DNA of 64,000 nt from Acinetobacter sp. NIPH 2100. Its GTDB lineage: Bacteria > Pseudomonadota > Gammaproteobacteria > Pseudomonadales > Moraxellaceae. Of the stretch, positions 44,208 to 55,059 are shown in pieces. Within the stretch, counting starts at the first letter, position 1, and each line of letters starts with the position of its first letter. The position numbers and the translations under genes are program-made. The notes beneath the pieces are model-generated. The model saw only the letters and a program-made list of their open reading frames with translations, was not told the DNA's origin and searched no databases. The stretch lies in contig NZ_KB850224.1 of the NCBI RefSeq assembly GCF_000369805.1, positions 2,350,262-2,414,261 on the forward strand. Reading direction: 5' to 3'.

Positions 44208-45620
44208 ATGTATAAATCAGAACAATTAGCACATAACCTGAAACTTCTCATTGAAAATGGGTCATGGAAACCACATACCAAGCTTCCCTCTTTACGTGAG
44301 CAGGTACAAAGATCAGGTTTTAGCTTAATTACCGTGATGAACGCTTACCAAGAACTGGAAGCGCAGGGTTTGATTTATTCTAAAGAAAAGTCAGGTTATT
44401 TTGTGGCTGAGCAAAATAACATCCAGATTCCACAAGCCTATTCGGTGGTCTCTTTAAATCCTAAAATTGAAATCAACTCGTTGGTTTTTAAATATCTTAA
44501 ATCAATTCAATCCAAACAAGTCAGTCCACTAGGCTCTGCTTTTCCTGATAGCCAATTGCTCTATCCACCCAAGCTGATTCAGATCATGGGGCAATTTTCC
44601 CGTAATCGACATAGCTATGACCAAACCTCTAATCTACCACCAGGTAATTTGGCACTTAGAAATTTAATTGCGCAACGCTATTGTATGCAAGGGATTCCAA
44701 CAGATGCAGATGACATTGTCATTACATCAGGTGGTTTGGAAGCACTCAACCTTTCACTGCAAGCAATTACCCAACCAGGCGATTATATTTTATTGCAGCA
44801 AACCATTTTCTATGGTGCTTGGCAGGCTGCTGAGCGTTTGGGCTTAAAGGTGATTACGATTCCTGAGCACCCGCAACATGGTTTCGATATCGAAGCCTTT
44901 GAGCAAGTCATCAAAAACTATCCGATCAAAGTGTGTTGGTTTATGCTGAATGCGCATAACCCGATTGGCTTTACTGTCAGTGATGAGATCAAATATAAAA
45001 TTGCCAAGCTGTTACATGAGCATCAGATTCATTTAATCGAAGATGATGTCTATGAAGAATTGTTTTATGGCAATCAAAAACCGCTGCCAATGAAGTATTT
45101 CGATCAACAAAATCTGGTACTGCACTGCTCTTCTTTTTCCAAAACCCTGGGCTCGGGTTTCCGTATGGGTTGGGTGTATGCAGGTAAATTTTCAGAACAT
45201 ATTCAACATCTACAATTGATGAGTACCATTTCAGCCAATGCCTTGATCCAAAATGCGCTGGTTGAGTTTCTCTCGCATCATCATTATGAAAAACACTTGA
45301 GAACGCTCAGACGTGCTTTGGAAAAGAATAAGAAACAGTTTTTCCACTATCTCAAGCAGCATCTATCCCAAGACTGCAAAGTGTATAATTACCCAAGTGG
45401 TTATTTTCTATGGATTCAGCTCCCTGACAAAGTCAGCAGCATGCAGGTTTATGAACAACTGATTCAGCAACAGGTAGGTGTTGCACCAAGCCCGTTATTT
45501 AATGTGCTGCCTTCACATCAGCATTTTATTCGTATGAATTGTTCTTTTGAATGGACCGATCAAATTCAGCATTCACTGGAATTATTTATTCAAACGGTTC
45601 AAAATGCTGTGTCGGATTAA
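44208..45620 (+). CDS. MocR/PdxR-type regulator (GntR winged helix fused to aminotransferase fold)
   Basis: A 470-residue fusion. Residues 1-70 are a GntR-type winged helix (KLPSLREQVQRSGFSLITVMNAYQELEAQGLIYSKEKSGYFV). The rest is a class I aminotransferase domain with the PLP lysine in SSFSKTLGSGFRMGW and the aspartate of the NAHNPIGF/EDDVYEELF region. MocR proteins use PLP or an amino-PLP adduct as effector. Its stop overlaps by 4 bases the end of the convergent AraC gene. No divergent target is close, so its regulon is not evident here. Confidence 0.9.
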   Translation: MYKSEQLAHNLKLLIENGSWKPHTKLPSLREQVQRSGFSLITVMNAYQELEAQGLIYSKEKSGYFVAEQNNIQIPQAYSVVSLNPKIEINSLVFKYLKSIQSKQVSPLGSAFPDSQLLYPPKLIQIMGQFSRNRHSYDQTSNLPPGNLALRNLIAQRYCMQGIPTDADDIVITSGGLEALNLSLQAITQPGDYILLQQTIFYGAWQAAERLGLKVITIPEHPQHGFDIEAFEQVIKNYPIKVCWFMLNAHNPIGFTVSDEIKYKIAKLLHEHQIHLIEDDVYEELFYGNQKPLPMKYFDQQNLVLHCSSFSKTLGSGFRMGWVYAGKFSEHIQHLQLMSTISANALIQNALVEFLSHHHYEKHLRTLRRALEKNKKQFFHYLKQHLSQDCKVYNYPSGYFLWIQLPDKVSSMQVYEQLIQQQVGVAPSPLFNVLPSHQHFIRMNCSFEWTDQIQHSLELFIQTVQNAVSD

Positions 45621-46690
45621 TCGACTTGGGTTAAACACCTTTTCTGATACTGACTTGGTGTTTCCCCAAAAGTCTTTTTAAAAGCGCGAATAAAATTGGT
45701 GGCTTCTTCGTAACCGACCAAACCAGCAATATCTTGGATGCTGTATTGCTGCTGTTGCAGTAATTTCTTCGCTTGGTTAAACCGAACCTCCGCCAAAATC
45801 TGTAAAAAGGTCGTTCCTTGCGCCTGTAAATGCCGTTTGATGGTTCGCTCCGACATATTCAAGCGTTGGGCAATCACAGACAACGTTGGATAAGCATTGC
45901 TTGAGTGATATAACAATTCAGATCGAATACTTTTTTGCAAATCACGAGCACCCTCTTTCACTAATTTGAGCTTGTCATTTTCACAATAAAGTACTGCTTG
46001 CTGAAAAGCGACTTGATCTGCGTTTGGATTTTTACAATGCAGATATTGCTTTGGAAAACGTAAGCCATTGCGTGCTTGATTAAATTGAATCTTGATCTGG
46101 GATAAATCAATTTTTTTATAATTTGGGGCGCCCGCCCAATCCACAAATACCTCACAGTTTTCAGCAATACGCCCAGAAAACAAAGTCAAAAAGTGAATCG
46201 CACCAAACAACAGGCTTTCTATTAGGAAATGCCTTAATTGATCTGATTGTTCTGCATCACCCAATTTCACTGGATGTACATCATCCAGATAAACATAGAC
46301 GAAGTCGTCATCGATGTACCATTCTGGCGTGAAATTCTGTATCCGCGTACAAAAATACTGCTGGCAAAGGCTTAAAGCAGTTTCTACATCTGTACAGCTG
46401 AGAAATGCAAATCCTAAAGGACCATGCGAAGTTGGACGTAATTTAAAACCATATTCAATCCCAAGCCGTGGATTGCCTGTCAAGCGTAAGGCATTGACGA
46501 CCAGTTTCGACCATTGATGCGCACTCATTTTGGCATCAGTCTTTTTTATTTCAACCGAGTCAAGACCAGTACCATTGAAAATACTTTGAGTATCAACACC
46601 ATATTTATACACAATTTCTAATAAAATATGTGCATAAGATACGGAGATGGTTTCCTGAAACAACCCAAATGGATCTCGCATCACAGGCAT
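45617..46690 (-). CDS. AraC family transcriptional regulator
   Basis: A 357-residue regulator with the Arabinose_bd-like ligand domain (QETISVSYAHILLEIVYKYGVDTQ, then GFAFLSCTDVETALSLCQQYF) and a C-terminal AraC DNA-binding domain (LSVIAQRLNMSERTIKRHLQAQG, then IQDIAGLVGYEEATNFIRAFKKTFGETPSQY). It is divergent from the enoyl-CoA hydratase and SDR genes at 46800-48380, with a 109-base spacer, and so probably activates them. It is of the same broad type as the other two AraC regulators in the window but is more diverged. Confidence 0.88.
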   Translation of the reverse strand: MPVMRDPFGLFQETISVSYAHILLEIVYKYGVDTQSIFNGTGLDSVEIKKTDAKMSAHQWSKLVVNALRLTGNPRLGIEYGFKLRPTSHGPLGFAFLSCTDVETALSLCQQYFCTRIQNFTPEWYIDDDFVYVYLDDVHPVKLGDAEQSDQLRHFLIESLLFGAIHFLTLFSGRIAENCEVFVDWAGAPNYKKIDLSQIKIQFNQARNGLRFPKQYLHCKNPNADQVAFQQAVLYCENDKLKLVKEGARDLQKSIRSELLYHSSNAYPTLSVIAQRLNMSERTIKRHLQAQGTTFLQILAEVRFNQAKKLLQQQQYSIQDIAGLVGYEEATNFIRAFKKTFGETPSQYQKRCLTQVD

Positions 46691-46799
46691 CCTGTCCTAA
46701 AATGATCATCAATATGGCATAGCCACACCTATTGTGCGAGTGTTTTATTCGAAATAATAGCTTCAATAATAAACAATGGCACAATGAGGATGTACTTAA

Positions 46800-47516
46800 A
46801 TGGCAACCATGAAGCTTGATCAACAGCAGTCCATTTATGTTCTTACATTAACCAATGGCGATCAGGAAAATGTCTTAAATCAAGATGTACTGAATGAGTA
46901 TATTGAAATATTTAATGAAATTGAAAGTCATCAATACAATGCATGTTTGGTCATTCAAAGTGACCATCCAAAAACGTTTTGCAATGGCTTGGATTTAGCA
47001 TGGCTGATGCAGCAATCCATAGAGGATAAAAAAGCCTTTACCCTGCAACTGGAAAATATGCTGTTGCGTTTGGCCCTGCTCAACTTACCTGTCATCGCTG
47101 AAATTAATGGCAATGCCTATGCTGGTGGTGCAATTTTAGCATCGGCTTGCGATTTCCGATTTATGCGTGCAGACAAAGGACGCTTTTGCTTTCCCGAAGT
47201 TAAACTAACCATTCCCTTTACCGATACGATTGCAGAAATTGTGCAATTACTTCCCAATCAGCATACGATCTGGGAAATGTCATTGACGGGCAAATCTATG
47301 ACAGGGGTTGAATGTTTAGAGACGCAAGTGGTCAATAAAATTTATCCAGTAGAGTCATTAAACGCCGAAGTCTTTAAATTTGCAGAAGACATGTCACAAA
47401 AGCATCGCTTAACCTATGCCGTGATCAAACGTCAGTTACGCCATCGTATCGTCGACATTGCGAAACAGCGTCAACTGTACAATCCTGAAAAATTTGCACA
47501 TCCCTTTATGGTTTAA
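46800..47516 (+). CDS. Enoyl-CoA hydratase/isomerase family protein
   Basis: A 238-residue crotonase-fold enzyme. The oxyanion-hole segments (CNGLDLAWL near residue 60, and AEINGNAYAGGAILASACDFRFM near 100-122) are present. The second catalytic glutamate position (FPEVKLTIPF) resembles enoyl-CoA delta isomerases more than classic hydratases. It would act on fatty acyl-CoA in the cytoplasm. It is followed after 36 bases by an SDR gene, and both lie divergent from an AraC gene, suggesting a small fatty-acid or isoprenoid catabolic unit. Confidence 0.85.
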   Translation: MATMKLDQQQSIYVLTLTNGDQENVLNQDVLNEYIEIFNEIESHQYNACLVIQSDHPKTFCNGLDLAWLMQQSIEDKKAFTLQLENMLLRLALLNLPVIAEINGNAYAGGAILASACDFRFMRADKGRFCFPEVKLTIPFTDTIAEIVQLLPNQHTIWEMSLTGKSMTGVECLETQVVNKIYPVESLNAEVFKFAEDMSQKHRLTYAVIKRQLRHRIVDIAKQRQLYNPEKFAHPFMV

Positions 47517-47552
47517 ATCAACTTTTATAAAAATTAAATATAGGACGTCTTC

Positions 47553-48380
47553 ATGAACAATATGCAAGGAAAAACTATTTTTATTACAGGTGGCAGTCGA
47601 GGAATCGGCAGAGCAATTGCAATTAAAGCAGCGCATGCGGGTGCCAACGTTGTCATTGCAGCTAAAACCGAAGTCGAAACGGCTAAATTAACAGGCACGA
47701 TTTATAGCGTCGCGGAAGAGATTGAAGCCGCAGGTGGTAAAGCATTACCGTTATTGCTTGATGTGCGAGATGAGCAACAGATTCATGCTGCCATGCAACA
47801 AGCAGCTCAGCACTTTGGTGGTATTGATGTGCTGATTAATAATGCAGGTGCCATTGCCCTAACAGGTGTAGAAGCAACCTCCTTAAAACAATATGATCTA
47901 ATTCAAAGTATTAACCATCGTTCCACTTTTATCTGCGCACAAGCTGCTCTTCCTTTTTTGAAACAGGCGGAACATCCACACATCTTGAGCTTATCACCTC
48001 CTGTGAATATGTCGCCAAAATGGTTAGGCATGCTCTCGCCTTATGCCCTGTCTAAATACGGGATGACGATTTTGACTTTAGGCATGGCGGAAGAATTCCG
48101 TCAATATGGTATTTCCTGTAATACCCTCTGGCCTGAAACTTACATCGCAACAGCTGCGGTTTCAAAAAATTTAGGTGAAGAAAATACACTACAGCTCAGC
48201 CGAAAACCGGAAATCATGGCAGATGCAGCTTTTGCCATTTATAACACAGCCAAAGGTGAACTCACTGGACAAAGCCTGACTGATGAACAAGCTTTGGCGC
48301 GTATGGGTATCACTGATTTTGCTCAATATGCTTGTATTGCAGGTAATCGCCAACTGCAAAAAGATTTCTTCTTAGATTAA
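47553..48380 (+). CDS. Short-chain dehydrogenase, HSDL2/AtuB-like
   Basis: A 275-residue classical SDR: cofactor motif TGGSRGIGRA near the N terminus, NNAGAIALTG, and the catalytic serine followed by YALSK (LSPYALSKYGM). The wording around the active site (LSLSPPVNMSPKWLG) matches the HSDL2/citronellol-dehydrogenase group. AGGACG precedes the ATG. It is probably cotranscribed with the enoyl-CoA hydratase gene, and its substrate is likely a hydroxyacyl-CoA or terpenoid alcohol, which is not decided by sequence. Confidence 0.85.
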   Translation: MNNMQGKTIFITGGSRGIGRAIAIKAAHAGANVVIAAKTEVETAKLTGTIYSVAEEIEAAGGKALPLLLDVRDEQQIHAAMQQAAQHFGGIDVLINNAGAIALTGVEATSLKQYDLIQSINHRSTFICAQAALPFLKQAEHPHILSLSPPVNMSPKWLGMLSPYALSKYGMTILTLGMAEEFRQYGISCNTLWPETYIATAAVSKNLGEENTLQLSRKPEIMADAAFAIYNTAKGELTGQSLTDEQALARMGITDFAQYACIAGNRQLQKDFFLD

Positions 48381-48390
48381 AGAATGCATA

Positions 48391-48427
48391 AAAAAACGAC
48401 CTTAAAACATCAGTCTTAAGGTCGTTT
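48391..48427. terminator. Bidirectional Rho-independent terminator
   Basis: ACGACCTTAA (about 48396-48405) pairs with TTAAGGTCGT (48416-48425), with A-tracts on the left and TTT on the right. It lies 10 bases after the SDR stop and 15 bases from the end of the convergent glutamate dehydrogenase gene. It can therefore end both transcripts. Confidence 0.85.
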
Positions 48428-48442
48428 CAAAAGCAAAGAAAA

Positions 48443-49714
48443 TTAACCTGGGAAAATACCGCGCTCTTTACGTGCTTTTAAGATACGCTCACAGCCTAAA
48501 ATGAAGGCAGCAGTACGTAAGGTACATTCTTTTTCGCTTGATTTATGCCATACATCATTAATGGCTTGAATCATTAACTTATCCAGTCTTTCGTTAATTT
48601 CTTCTTCAGACCAGAAGTAGCTCGACATATCTTGAACCCATTCGAAGTAAGATACAGTTACACCACCCGCATTACAGATGACGTCAGGTACAACAGTAAT
48701 ACCACGTTGAACCAGTACATCATCCGCTTCTGGGAAAGTTGGACCGTTGGCACCTTCAAGCACTAGCTTGGCAGTTAACTTTTGCGCACGTTCAACAGTG
48801 ATTTGGCTTTCCAATGCAGCAGGGATCAGAATATCCATCTCTACATTCCAAAACTCTTCATCACTGATCACTTGTGCACCAGCAAAACCACCTACACCTT
48901 GGTGAGTTTGCATATGTGTTTTTAATGCAGCAACATCGATCCCTTCAGGGTTGTAAATTGTCCCTGTGTGATCTTGGATGGTTACGATTTTAGCTTTTGA
49001 CTCAACAAATAAATAAGCAGCTTCGCTACCTACGTTACCAAAACCTTGAACCGCAACTTTAGCACCGTCTAAAGGTAATTTGATTTTTTCAGCAACTTGT
49101 TGACCCGTGATAAATACACCACGACCTGTTGCTTTAATACGACCTAAAGACCCGCCTAAGTGGACTGGCTTACCAGTCACCACACCTGTAACAGTATGAC
49201 CTTGACCAGATGAATAAGTATCCATGATCCAGCCCATAACGTTTGGATTGGTACCCACGTCTGGTGCAGGGATATCTTTTTGTGGGCCAATAATATGGCT
49301 GATTTCACTGGTATAGCGACGTGTTAAGCGTTCTAATTCACGTGGAGAAAGTTGACGCGGGTCAACACGGATACCACCTTTTGCACCGCCGAATGGTAGA
49401 TTTACCACCGCAGTCTTAATTGTCATCCATGCTGAAAGTGCCATTACTTCATTTAAATCTACATCTGGGTGATAGCGAATACCGCCTTTACCCGGACCAC
49501 GTGACAAGTTGTGTTGCACACGATAACCTTCAAAATGACGAATTGTGCCATCGTCCATAACAATTGGCACGTCAACGATCAAAGCACGTTTTGGGCGCTT
49601 CAATGTGTCCACATAATCTTCTAAACCTTCTAGATATGGAGCAACACGCTCGATCTGTTCAAGGTAAGTTGCCCATGGACCGTCATTTTGAGAGACATAA
49701 GATAAATTAGACAT
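48443..49714 (-). CDS. gdhA: Glutamate dehydrogenase
   Basis: A 423-residue Glu/Leu/Phe/Val dehydrogenase converting glutamate to 2-oxoglutarate and ammonia. The glutamate-binding [13 protein letters not shown], the catalytic lysine block LPFGGAKGG, and the Rossmann motif [12 protein letters not shown] are intact. The length and the absence of long insertions fit the hexameric form. It follows hutG by 32 bases on the same strand, so it may be cotranscribed with the histidine genes. That would pass the glutamate made by HutG into the citric acid cycle. Its cofactor (NAD or NADP) is not certain. Confidence 0.92.
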   Translation of the reverse strand: MSNLSYVSQNDGPWATYLEQIERVAPYLEGLEDYVDTLKRPKRALIVDVPIVMDDGTIRHFEGYRVQHNLSRGPGKGGIRYHPDVDLNEVMALSAWMTIKTAVVNLPFGGAKGGIRVDPRQLSPRELERLTRRYTSEISHIIGPQKDIPAPDVGTNPNVMGWIMDTYSSGQGHTVTGVVTGKPVHLGGSLGRIKATGRGVFITGQQVAEKIKLPLDGAKVAVQGFGNVGSEAAYLFVESKAKIVTIQDHTGTIYNPEGIDVAALKTHMQTHQGVGGFAGAQVISDEEFWNVEMDILIPAALESQITVERAQKLTAKLVLEGANGPTFPEADDVLVQRGITVVPDVICNAGGVTVSYFEWVQDMSSYFWSEEEINERLDKLMIQAINDVWHKSSEKECTLRTAAFILGCERILKARKERGIFPG

Positions 49715-49746
49715 GTTTTAACCTTTTGATGAATTCACATGATCCA

Positions 49747-50667
49747 TCAATCAAATATGTAGTTAAAAATTATATAAGCGGCCAATTTGGCAGTTCTACT
49801 ATCCAAATCAAACCGTGGATTACATTCCGCCACATCAAAAACTTTAATCTTTCCGGTTTCCTTAATGGCCTCTAGTAATGGGTCAAAGACTGATAAATCA
49901 ATTCCTTTTACCGCAGGTGCGCTTACACCTGGCGCAATGCTAGCACTAAATACATCAAGATCAACTGTAATATACAAATAGTCAACTTTTCCGATAAAAG
50001 CTGTGATTTTTTCGATTAAATTTTCAACATTTTGTTGCTGTAATTCATGGTCAAAAATATAAGTACAGTTCAGTCGATCTGCGGTTTCAAATAAAACCTT
50101 AGTATTTGAATGTTTCGCTACACCAATACACAAATAATGAAATGCTTGCTGATGCTGTTCAGACAATTTTGCAGCATTTAAAAATGGTGTCCCTGATGTC
50201 ACCTGTTCCGCTTCACGCAGGTCGAAATGCGCATCAAAATTGATGATACCGATCTTCTTATTCGGTTCATTATTTTGTAGATATTGGAACATGCCAGAGA
50301 AGCTACCAAACGCCACTTCATGGCCACCACCTAAAACAATGGGTTTCATCCCCTGTTTTAAGCTTCTTTCCACTTGTTCTGCCAACTCAGCCTGTGCCTG
50401 TTCCAGTTTTGAACCGTCACAGACCACGGTACCAATGTCTGCGATCGTGATGGGTTGATGTACAGGTAAATTGGCCAATTGCGCGCGAATGCTGTCGGGA
50501 GCATCTGCCGCACCCAAGCGTCCTTTATTGCGCTTTACACCTTCATCGGAACTAAAACCAATTAAGGCGTAATCCGCACGTGGACTGGTATTAATGACTT
50601 GATGAATGCGCAGATGTGCAGCACCCTCGCCATCTTTACGTCCCTGCCATGTAAATGAATGATTCAT
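49747..50667 (-). CDS. hutG: Formimidoylglutamase HutG
   Basis: A 306-residue ureohydrolase (arginase fold) that splits N-formimidoyl-L-glutamate into glutamate and formamide, the last step of the four-step Hut route. The manganese ligands are seen in GGGHEVAFGS, NFDAHFDLR and DLDVFSASIAPGVSAPA. It lies between hutI (31-base gap) and the glutamate dehydrogenase gene. Direct hydrolysis means that the alternative HutF route is not needed here, and no hutF is present. Confidence 0.94.
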   Translation of the reverse strand: MNHSFTWQGRKDGEGAAHLRIHQVINTSPRADYALIGFSSDEGVKRNKGRLGAADAPDSIRAQLANLPVHQPITIADIGTVVCDGSKLEQAQAELAEQVERSLKQGMKPIVLGGGHEVAFGSFSGMFQYLQNNEPNKKIGIINFDAHFDLREAEQVTSGTPFLNAAKLSEQHQQAFHYLCIGVAKHSNTKVLFETADRLNCTYIFDHELQQQNVENLIEKITAFIGKVDYLYITVDLDVFSASIAPGVSAPAVKGIDLSVFDPLLEAIKETGKIKVFDVAECNPRFDLDSRTAKLAAYIIFNYIFD

Positions 50668-50698
50668 CCTGCAAACTCTTTTTTAAATAAGTCTAAAA

Positions 50699-51904
50699 CT
50701 AGATTGATATTTCATTGCCATGCCGAATAATTCGCTTTGACAAATCTCCACCCAACCAATAGACAATCTCAGAAGGATGCTCGATATCCCACGCAATAAA
50801 GTCAGCAACTTTAGCTGTCTCCAAGGTCCCGTGAGTATCTTGTAAGCCCAGTGCATGCGCTGCATGAGTCGTCACACCTGCTAAGGTTTGCTCAGGGGTT
50901 AAACGGAATAAGGTACTGCCCATATTCATCATTAACCGTAAAGATAAAGCTGGTGAGGTTCCTGGATTTAAATCACTGGATAAGGCAATCCGCACCCCAT
51001 GTTGCTGCAAACTTTCTAACGGTGGGTATTTGGTTTCTCTCAGGAAATAAAATGCGCCAGGCAATAACACTGCAACTGTACCCGCAGCAGCCATCGCCTT
51101 CACATCATCTTCAGTCATAAACTCTAAATGATCTGCCGATAAGGCTTGATAACGCGCAGCCAAACTTGAGCCACCGAGCGAAGACAATTGTTCAGCATGC
51201 AGTTTAATAGGTAGATTTAAAGACTGGGCAGTTTTAAATAGACGTTCAACCTGAGCTGGAGAAAAAGCCAAATATTCACAAAATGCATCGACAGCATCGA
51301 CCAGACCTTCTTGGTGTAGTTTTGGCAGCATGTCATTGCAGATATGCTCGATATAAGCATCGCTTTGATCCTTATACTCAGGCGGTAAAGCATGGGCAGC
51401 CAAGCAGGTACTACGTACTGTCATTGGCAAAGTATCTGCAATTTGACGAATCACACGTAACATTTTGCGTTCATTGACATAGTCCAAGCCATAACCTGAC
51501 TTAATTTCAATGGTGGTGACACCATCTTGAAGCAAACATCGAACGCGTTTCAGTGCCGAAGCCAATAACTGTTCTTCACTGGCTTCGCGGGTGGCACGAA
51601 CAGTACTGGCAATACCACCACCACTCGCTGCAATTTCAGCATAGCTAACACCTTGCAAGCGTTTTTCAAACTCAACACTTCGGTTGCCACCAAATACGCT
51701 GTGGGTATGACAATCAATCAAGCCAGGTGTGACCCATGCTCCATTCAGATCAATGGTTTCAGCATAAGCATCGGCAGGAAGGTCTTTAAATGCGCCAATC
51801 CAGTGAATATGCTGTCCCAAAGTAACGATTCCAGCATTCTCAATACTGGAGTACTGTCCATCTTGCATGGTGGAGATATGACAGTTTTTCCAAAGCTTTT
51901 TCAT
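50699..51904 (-). CDS. hutI: Imidazolonepropionase HutI
   Basis: A 401-residue amidohydrolase that opens 4-imidazolone-5-propionate to N-formimidoyl-glutamate. The metal-binding HTH ([16 protein letters not shown]), the [15 protein letters not shown] segment, ahead of KSGYGLD, and the [10 protein letters not shown] and SSDLNPGT metal or substrate sites are all present. It stands between the permease gene and hutG in the hut order. Confidence 0.95.
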   Translation of the reverse strand: MKKLWKNCHISTMQDGQYSSIENAGIVTLGQHIHWIGAFKDLPADAYAETIDLNGAWVTPGLIDCHTHSVFGGNRSVEFEKRLQGVSYAEIAASGGGIASTVRATREASEEQLLASALKRVRCLLQDGVTTIEIKSGYGLDYVNERKMLRVIRQIADTLPMTVRSTCLAAHALPPEYKDQSDAYIEHICNDMLPKLHQEGLVDAVDAFCEYLAFSPAQVERLFKTAQSLNLPIKLHAEQLSSLGGSSLAARYQALSADHLEFMTEDDVKAMAAAGTVAVLLPGAFYFLRETKYPPLESLQQHGVRIALSSDLNPGTSPALSLRLMMNMGSTLFRLTPEQTLAGVTTHAAHALGLQDTHGTLETAKVADFIAWDIEHPSEIVYWLGGDLSKRIIRHGNEISI

Positions 51905-51956
51905 TCAAAGTTCCTCTCACTGCTCAGGCATGGTTTACACCTGAGCAGTTTGATCA

Positions 51957-53372
51957 TTAGCTTTCCATTTCGATATTTTGATGCTGCATAGTTTGATTTT
52001 CTTTGACTGTGTTTTGCTTCGGTTTGACCCAAATGGTATAGGCAATCCAAAGTAAAATTAACCAAGTTACACCGACATAAATCGCAGGACGTGAGTCAGG
52101 GAAATATCCCATCATGGCCAAAATAAACAGCATGAATGCGATTGCAAATGCAGGTGCATACGGCCAGCCAATCACTGGGAAGTCGAGTGCCTTGATCTCC
52201 GCTTTAGACAATTTACGACGCATCGCAACTTGAGAAAGCAAAATCATCAGCCACACCCAAACTGTTGCGAATGTTGCGATTGAAGCAATGATGATGAACA
52301 CATTTTCTGGGATCATGTAGTTCAACACCACACCAATCATCAATACACCTGCCATCACCACCACAGTCATCCAAGGCACACCATTTTTAGAGATTTTTTG
52401 GAACACTTGCGGTGCTTGTCCACGACTCGACATGCCGTAAAGCATACGACCCGCACCAAATACATCACTATTGATTGCAGAAATGGCCGCAGTAATTACC
52501 ACGATATTTAAAACAGTAGCGGCAGACTTAATGCCTAGGTTTTCAAAGATTTGTACAAATGGGCTACCTTGGCTACCAATTTGATTCCATGGGAAAATCG
52601 ACATCAGTACAAAAATCGTCATGACATAGAACAACAAGATACGTACGGGCACTGCATTAATCGCTTTAGGAATCGACGTTTTCGGGTCTTTAGACTCACC
52701 CGCAGTGATCCCAATAATCTCAATACCACCAAAAGCGAATACCACCACAGATAAACATGCAACTAAACCTGCAATCCCATTTGGCATAAAGCCATCATGA
52801 ATCCATAAGTTTTGAATGCCTGTGGTAAAACCACTGTGGTCAGCATGGAAACCATAGAACATCAGTCCCAAACCACCGACAATCATTGCCACAATCGCAG
52901 TGACTTTGACAATTGAAAGCCAGAATTCCAGTTCCCCGAAGACTTTGACGTGAATCAGGTTGATTGCACCCAAGAACATGATCAGTGATAAAATCCAAAT
53001 CCAGCGAGGCACATCGGGATACCAGAATCCCATATAAATCCCAAAAGCTGTCACATCTGCCAGCGCAACAATGATCATCTCAAACACATAAGTCCAACCC
53101 GTCGTAAATCCTGCGAGTGGACCAATATATTGCGAGGCATAATGGCTGAATGAACCCGACACTGGATTATGTACAGCCATTTCACCAAGCGCACGCATCA
53201 CGATATAAATTGCAATCCCTGCAACGATATATGCGAGTAATACGGACGGACCTGCCATTTTGATGGCTGTTGCCGAACCGTAAAAGAGTCCTGTCCCAAT
53301 GGCTGAACCCAATGCCAAAAAACGAATATGGCGGGTGTTTAACCCCCGCTGTAATGTGGAGTGTTGTGACAT
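51957..53372 (-). CDS. hutT: Histidine permease, APC/AAT family (HutT-like)
   Basis: A 471-residue amino acid transporter with about twelve membrane helices. The N-terminal hallmark of the amino acid-polyamine family is present ([33 protein letters not shown]). The ATG at 53372 follows GGAG; the longer reading from 53420 is less likely. Its place between hutH and hutI suggests histidine uptake. A related proline-type permease cannot be ruled out from sequence alone. Confidence 0.88.
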   Translation of the reverse strand: MSQHSTLQRGLNTRHIRFLALGSAIGTGLFYGSATAIKMAGPSVLLAYIVAGIAIYIVMRALGEMAVHNPVSGSFSHYASQYIGPLAGFTTGWTYVFEMIIVALADVTAFGIYMGFWYPDVPRWIWILSLIMFLGAINLIHVKVFGELEFWLSIVKVTAIVAMIVGGLGLMFYGFHADHSGFTTGIQNLWIHDGFMPNGIAGLVACLSVVVFAFGGIEIIGITAGESKDPKTSIPKAINAVPVRILLFYVMTIFVLMSIFPWNQIGSQGSPFVQIFENLGIKSAATVLNIVVITAAISAINSDVFGAGRMLYGMSSRGQAPQVFQKISKNGVPWMTVVVMAGVLMIGVVLNYMIPENVFIIIASIATFATVWVWLMILLSQVAMRRKLSKAEIKALDFPVIGWPYAPAFAIAFMLFILAMMGYFPDSRPAIYVGVTWLILLWIAYTIWVKPKQNTVKENQTMQHQNIEMES

Positions 53373-53436
53373 TATAATCTCCAATCCTTGAGGAAATTTA
53401 GTTAGATTCGGCCACTCCATGTGACCGTTTTATTGA

Positions 53437-54975
53437 TCACACTTCAGACAAACTCGGCAATAGCTGTGGAATGAGTAATTCGTTCAGGCAGCCACTTGCA
53501 AGCAGTTCACTCGCCTGCTCGATATCTGGCGCAAAGAAACGATCTTCACTGTAATAAGGCACTTGGTCACGCAGCACTTTACGCGCACGTTCAAGTTTTG
53601 GAGAACTCTTCAAACCTTCACGGAAATCAAGACCCTGACATGCACCTAACCACTCAACTGCAAGAATGCCGCGAACGTTGTCAGCCATATACCACAAACG
53701 TTTGCCCGCATTCGGTGCCATAGAAACATGGTCTTCCTGATTTGCAGAGGTCGGTAAACTATCAACACTGGCAGGATGTGCAAGTGCTTTATTGTCACTT
53801 GCTAACGCAGCGGCCGTTACTTGAGCAATCATGAAGCCTGAGTTGACCCCACCATTGGCAACCAAGAATGGCGGCAACTGTGACATATGACGGTCCATCA
53901 TCATCGAAATACGACGTTCAGACAGTGAACCAATTTCTGCAATGGCCAATGCCAAGTTATCCGCTGCCATCGCAACAGGTTCAGCATGGAAATTCCCCCC
54001 AGAAATCACATCACCTTCTGCTGCAAACACCAATGGGTTATCCGACACGGCATTTGATTCAATCGCTAGTACTTCTGCGGCTTGACGAATTTGAGTCAAG
54101 CAAGCGCCCATGACCTGTGGTTGGCAACGCAGTGAGTACGGATCTTGAACTTTGCTGCAATCTTCATGCGAATGCGAAATTTCACTCGATTCAGTCAGTA
54201 AATCACGATAAGCAGCAGCCACATCAATTTGACCACGCTGACCACGAACCTCATGAATACGAGCATCAAATGGTGCACGTGAACCCAACATGGCTTCAAC
54301 GCTTAAACCACCGCATACTGTTGCAGCAGCAAATAAATCTTCTGCTTCAAACAAACCACGTAAAGCATAGGCTGTTGAAACTTGAGTACCATTTAACAGT
54401 GCCAAGCCTTCTTTCGCCGCTAAAGAAATAGGTTCTAAACCTGCAATTTTAAGTGCTTCAACTGCTGGCAACCATTCACCTTTATAACGTGCTTTACTTT
54501 CGCCTAATAACACCAAAGACATATGTGCGAGCGGTGCCAAGTCACCCGAAGCACCCACAGAACCTTTCAATGGAATATGCGGATAAACTTCTGCGTTAAT
54601 CAACGCCAAAATAGCATCGATCACTTTACGGCGAATACCCGAAAAGCCACGTGCCAAACTATTTGCTTTGAGCAACATAATTAGACGTACCATTGCATCA
54701 TCTAATGGTTCGCCTACGCCAGCGGCGTGTGAAAGCACTAAAGAACGCTGTAATTGTTCTAAGTCTTCTGGTGCAATTTTAGTTGATGCAAGTAAACCAA
54801 AACCCGTATTGATACCGTAAGCCGTACGGCCTTCATTGACGATTTGTTCGACACATGCAACACTCGCATTGATGCCAGCAGAAGCGCTGTCATCGAGTTT
54901 CACTTTGATTGGATTTAAATAAGCGTGGCGGAGATCTGCTAAGCTAAGTTTGCCGGGTTGAATTAGAAGTTCCAT
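53437..54975 (-). CDS. hutH: Histidine ammonia-lyase HutH
   Basis: A 512-residue enzyme removing ammonia from histidine to give urocanate. The self-forming MIO cofactor tripeptide Ala-Ser-Gly is visible in [14 protein letters not shown], and the other active-site blocks ([25 protein letters not shown]) are present. The ATG at 54975 follows AGGAC; a start seven codons earlier is possible but less well placed. It lies between hutU and the permease gene. Confidence 0.96.
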   Translation of the reverse strand: MELLIQPGKLSLADLRHAYLNPIKVKLDDSASAGINASVACVEQIVNEGRTAYGINTGFGLLASTKIAPEDLEQLQRSLVLSHAAGVGEPLDDAMVRLIMLLKANSLARGFSGIRRKVIDAILALINAEVYPHIPLKGSVGASGDLAPLAHMSLVLLGESKARYKGEWLPAVEALKIAGLEPISLAAKEGLALLNGTQVSTAYALRGLFEAEDLFAAATVCGGLSVEAMLGSRAPFDARIHEVRGQRGQIDVAAAYRDLLTESSEISHSHEDCSKVQDPYSLRCQPQVMGACLTQIRQAAEVLAIESNAVSDNPLVFAAEGDVISGGNFHAEPVAMAADNLALAIAEIGSLSERRISMMMDRHMSQLPPFLVANGGVNSGFMIAQVTAAALASDNKALAHPASVDSLPTSANQEDHVSMAPNAGKRLWYMADNVRGILAVEWLGACQGLDFREGLKSSPKLERARKVLRDQVPYYSEDRFFAPDIEQASELLASGCLNELLIPQLLPSLSEV

Positions 54976-55059
54976 TATTGGCGTCCTGTTTTGCACTCTA
55001 TTGTTCGCTTACGATGCTGCTTACACAATTGCAAAAAGCATCGTAATGTCCTTGTCTGT

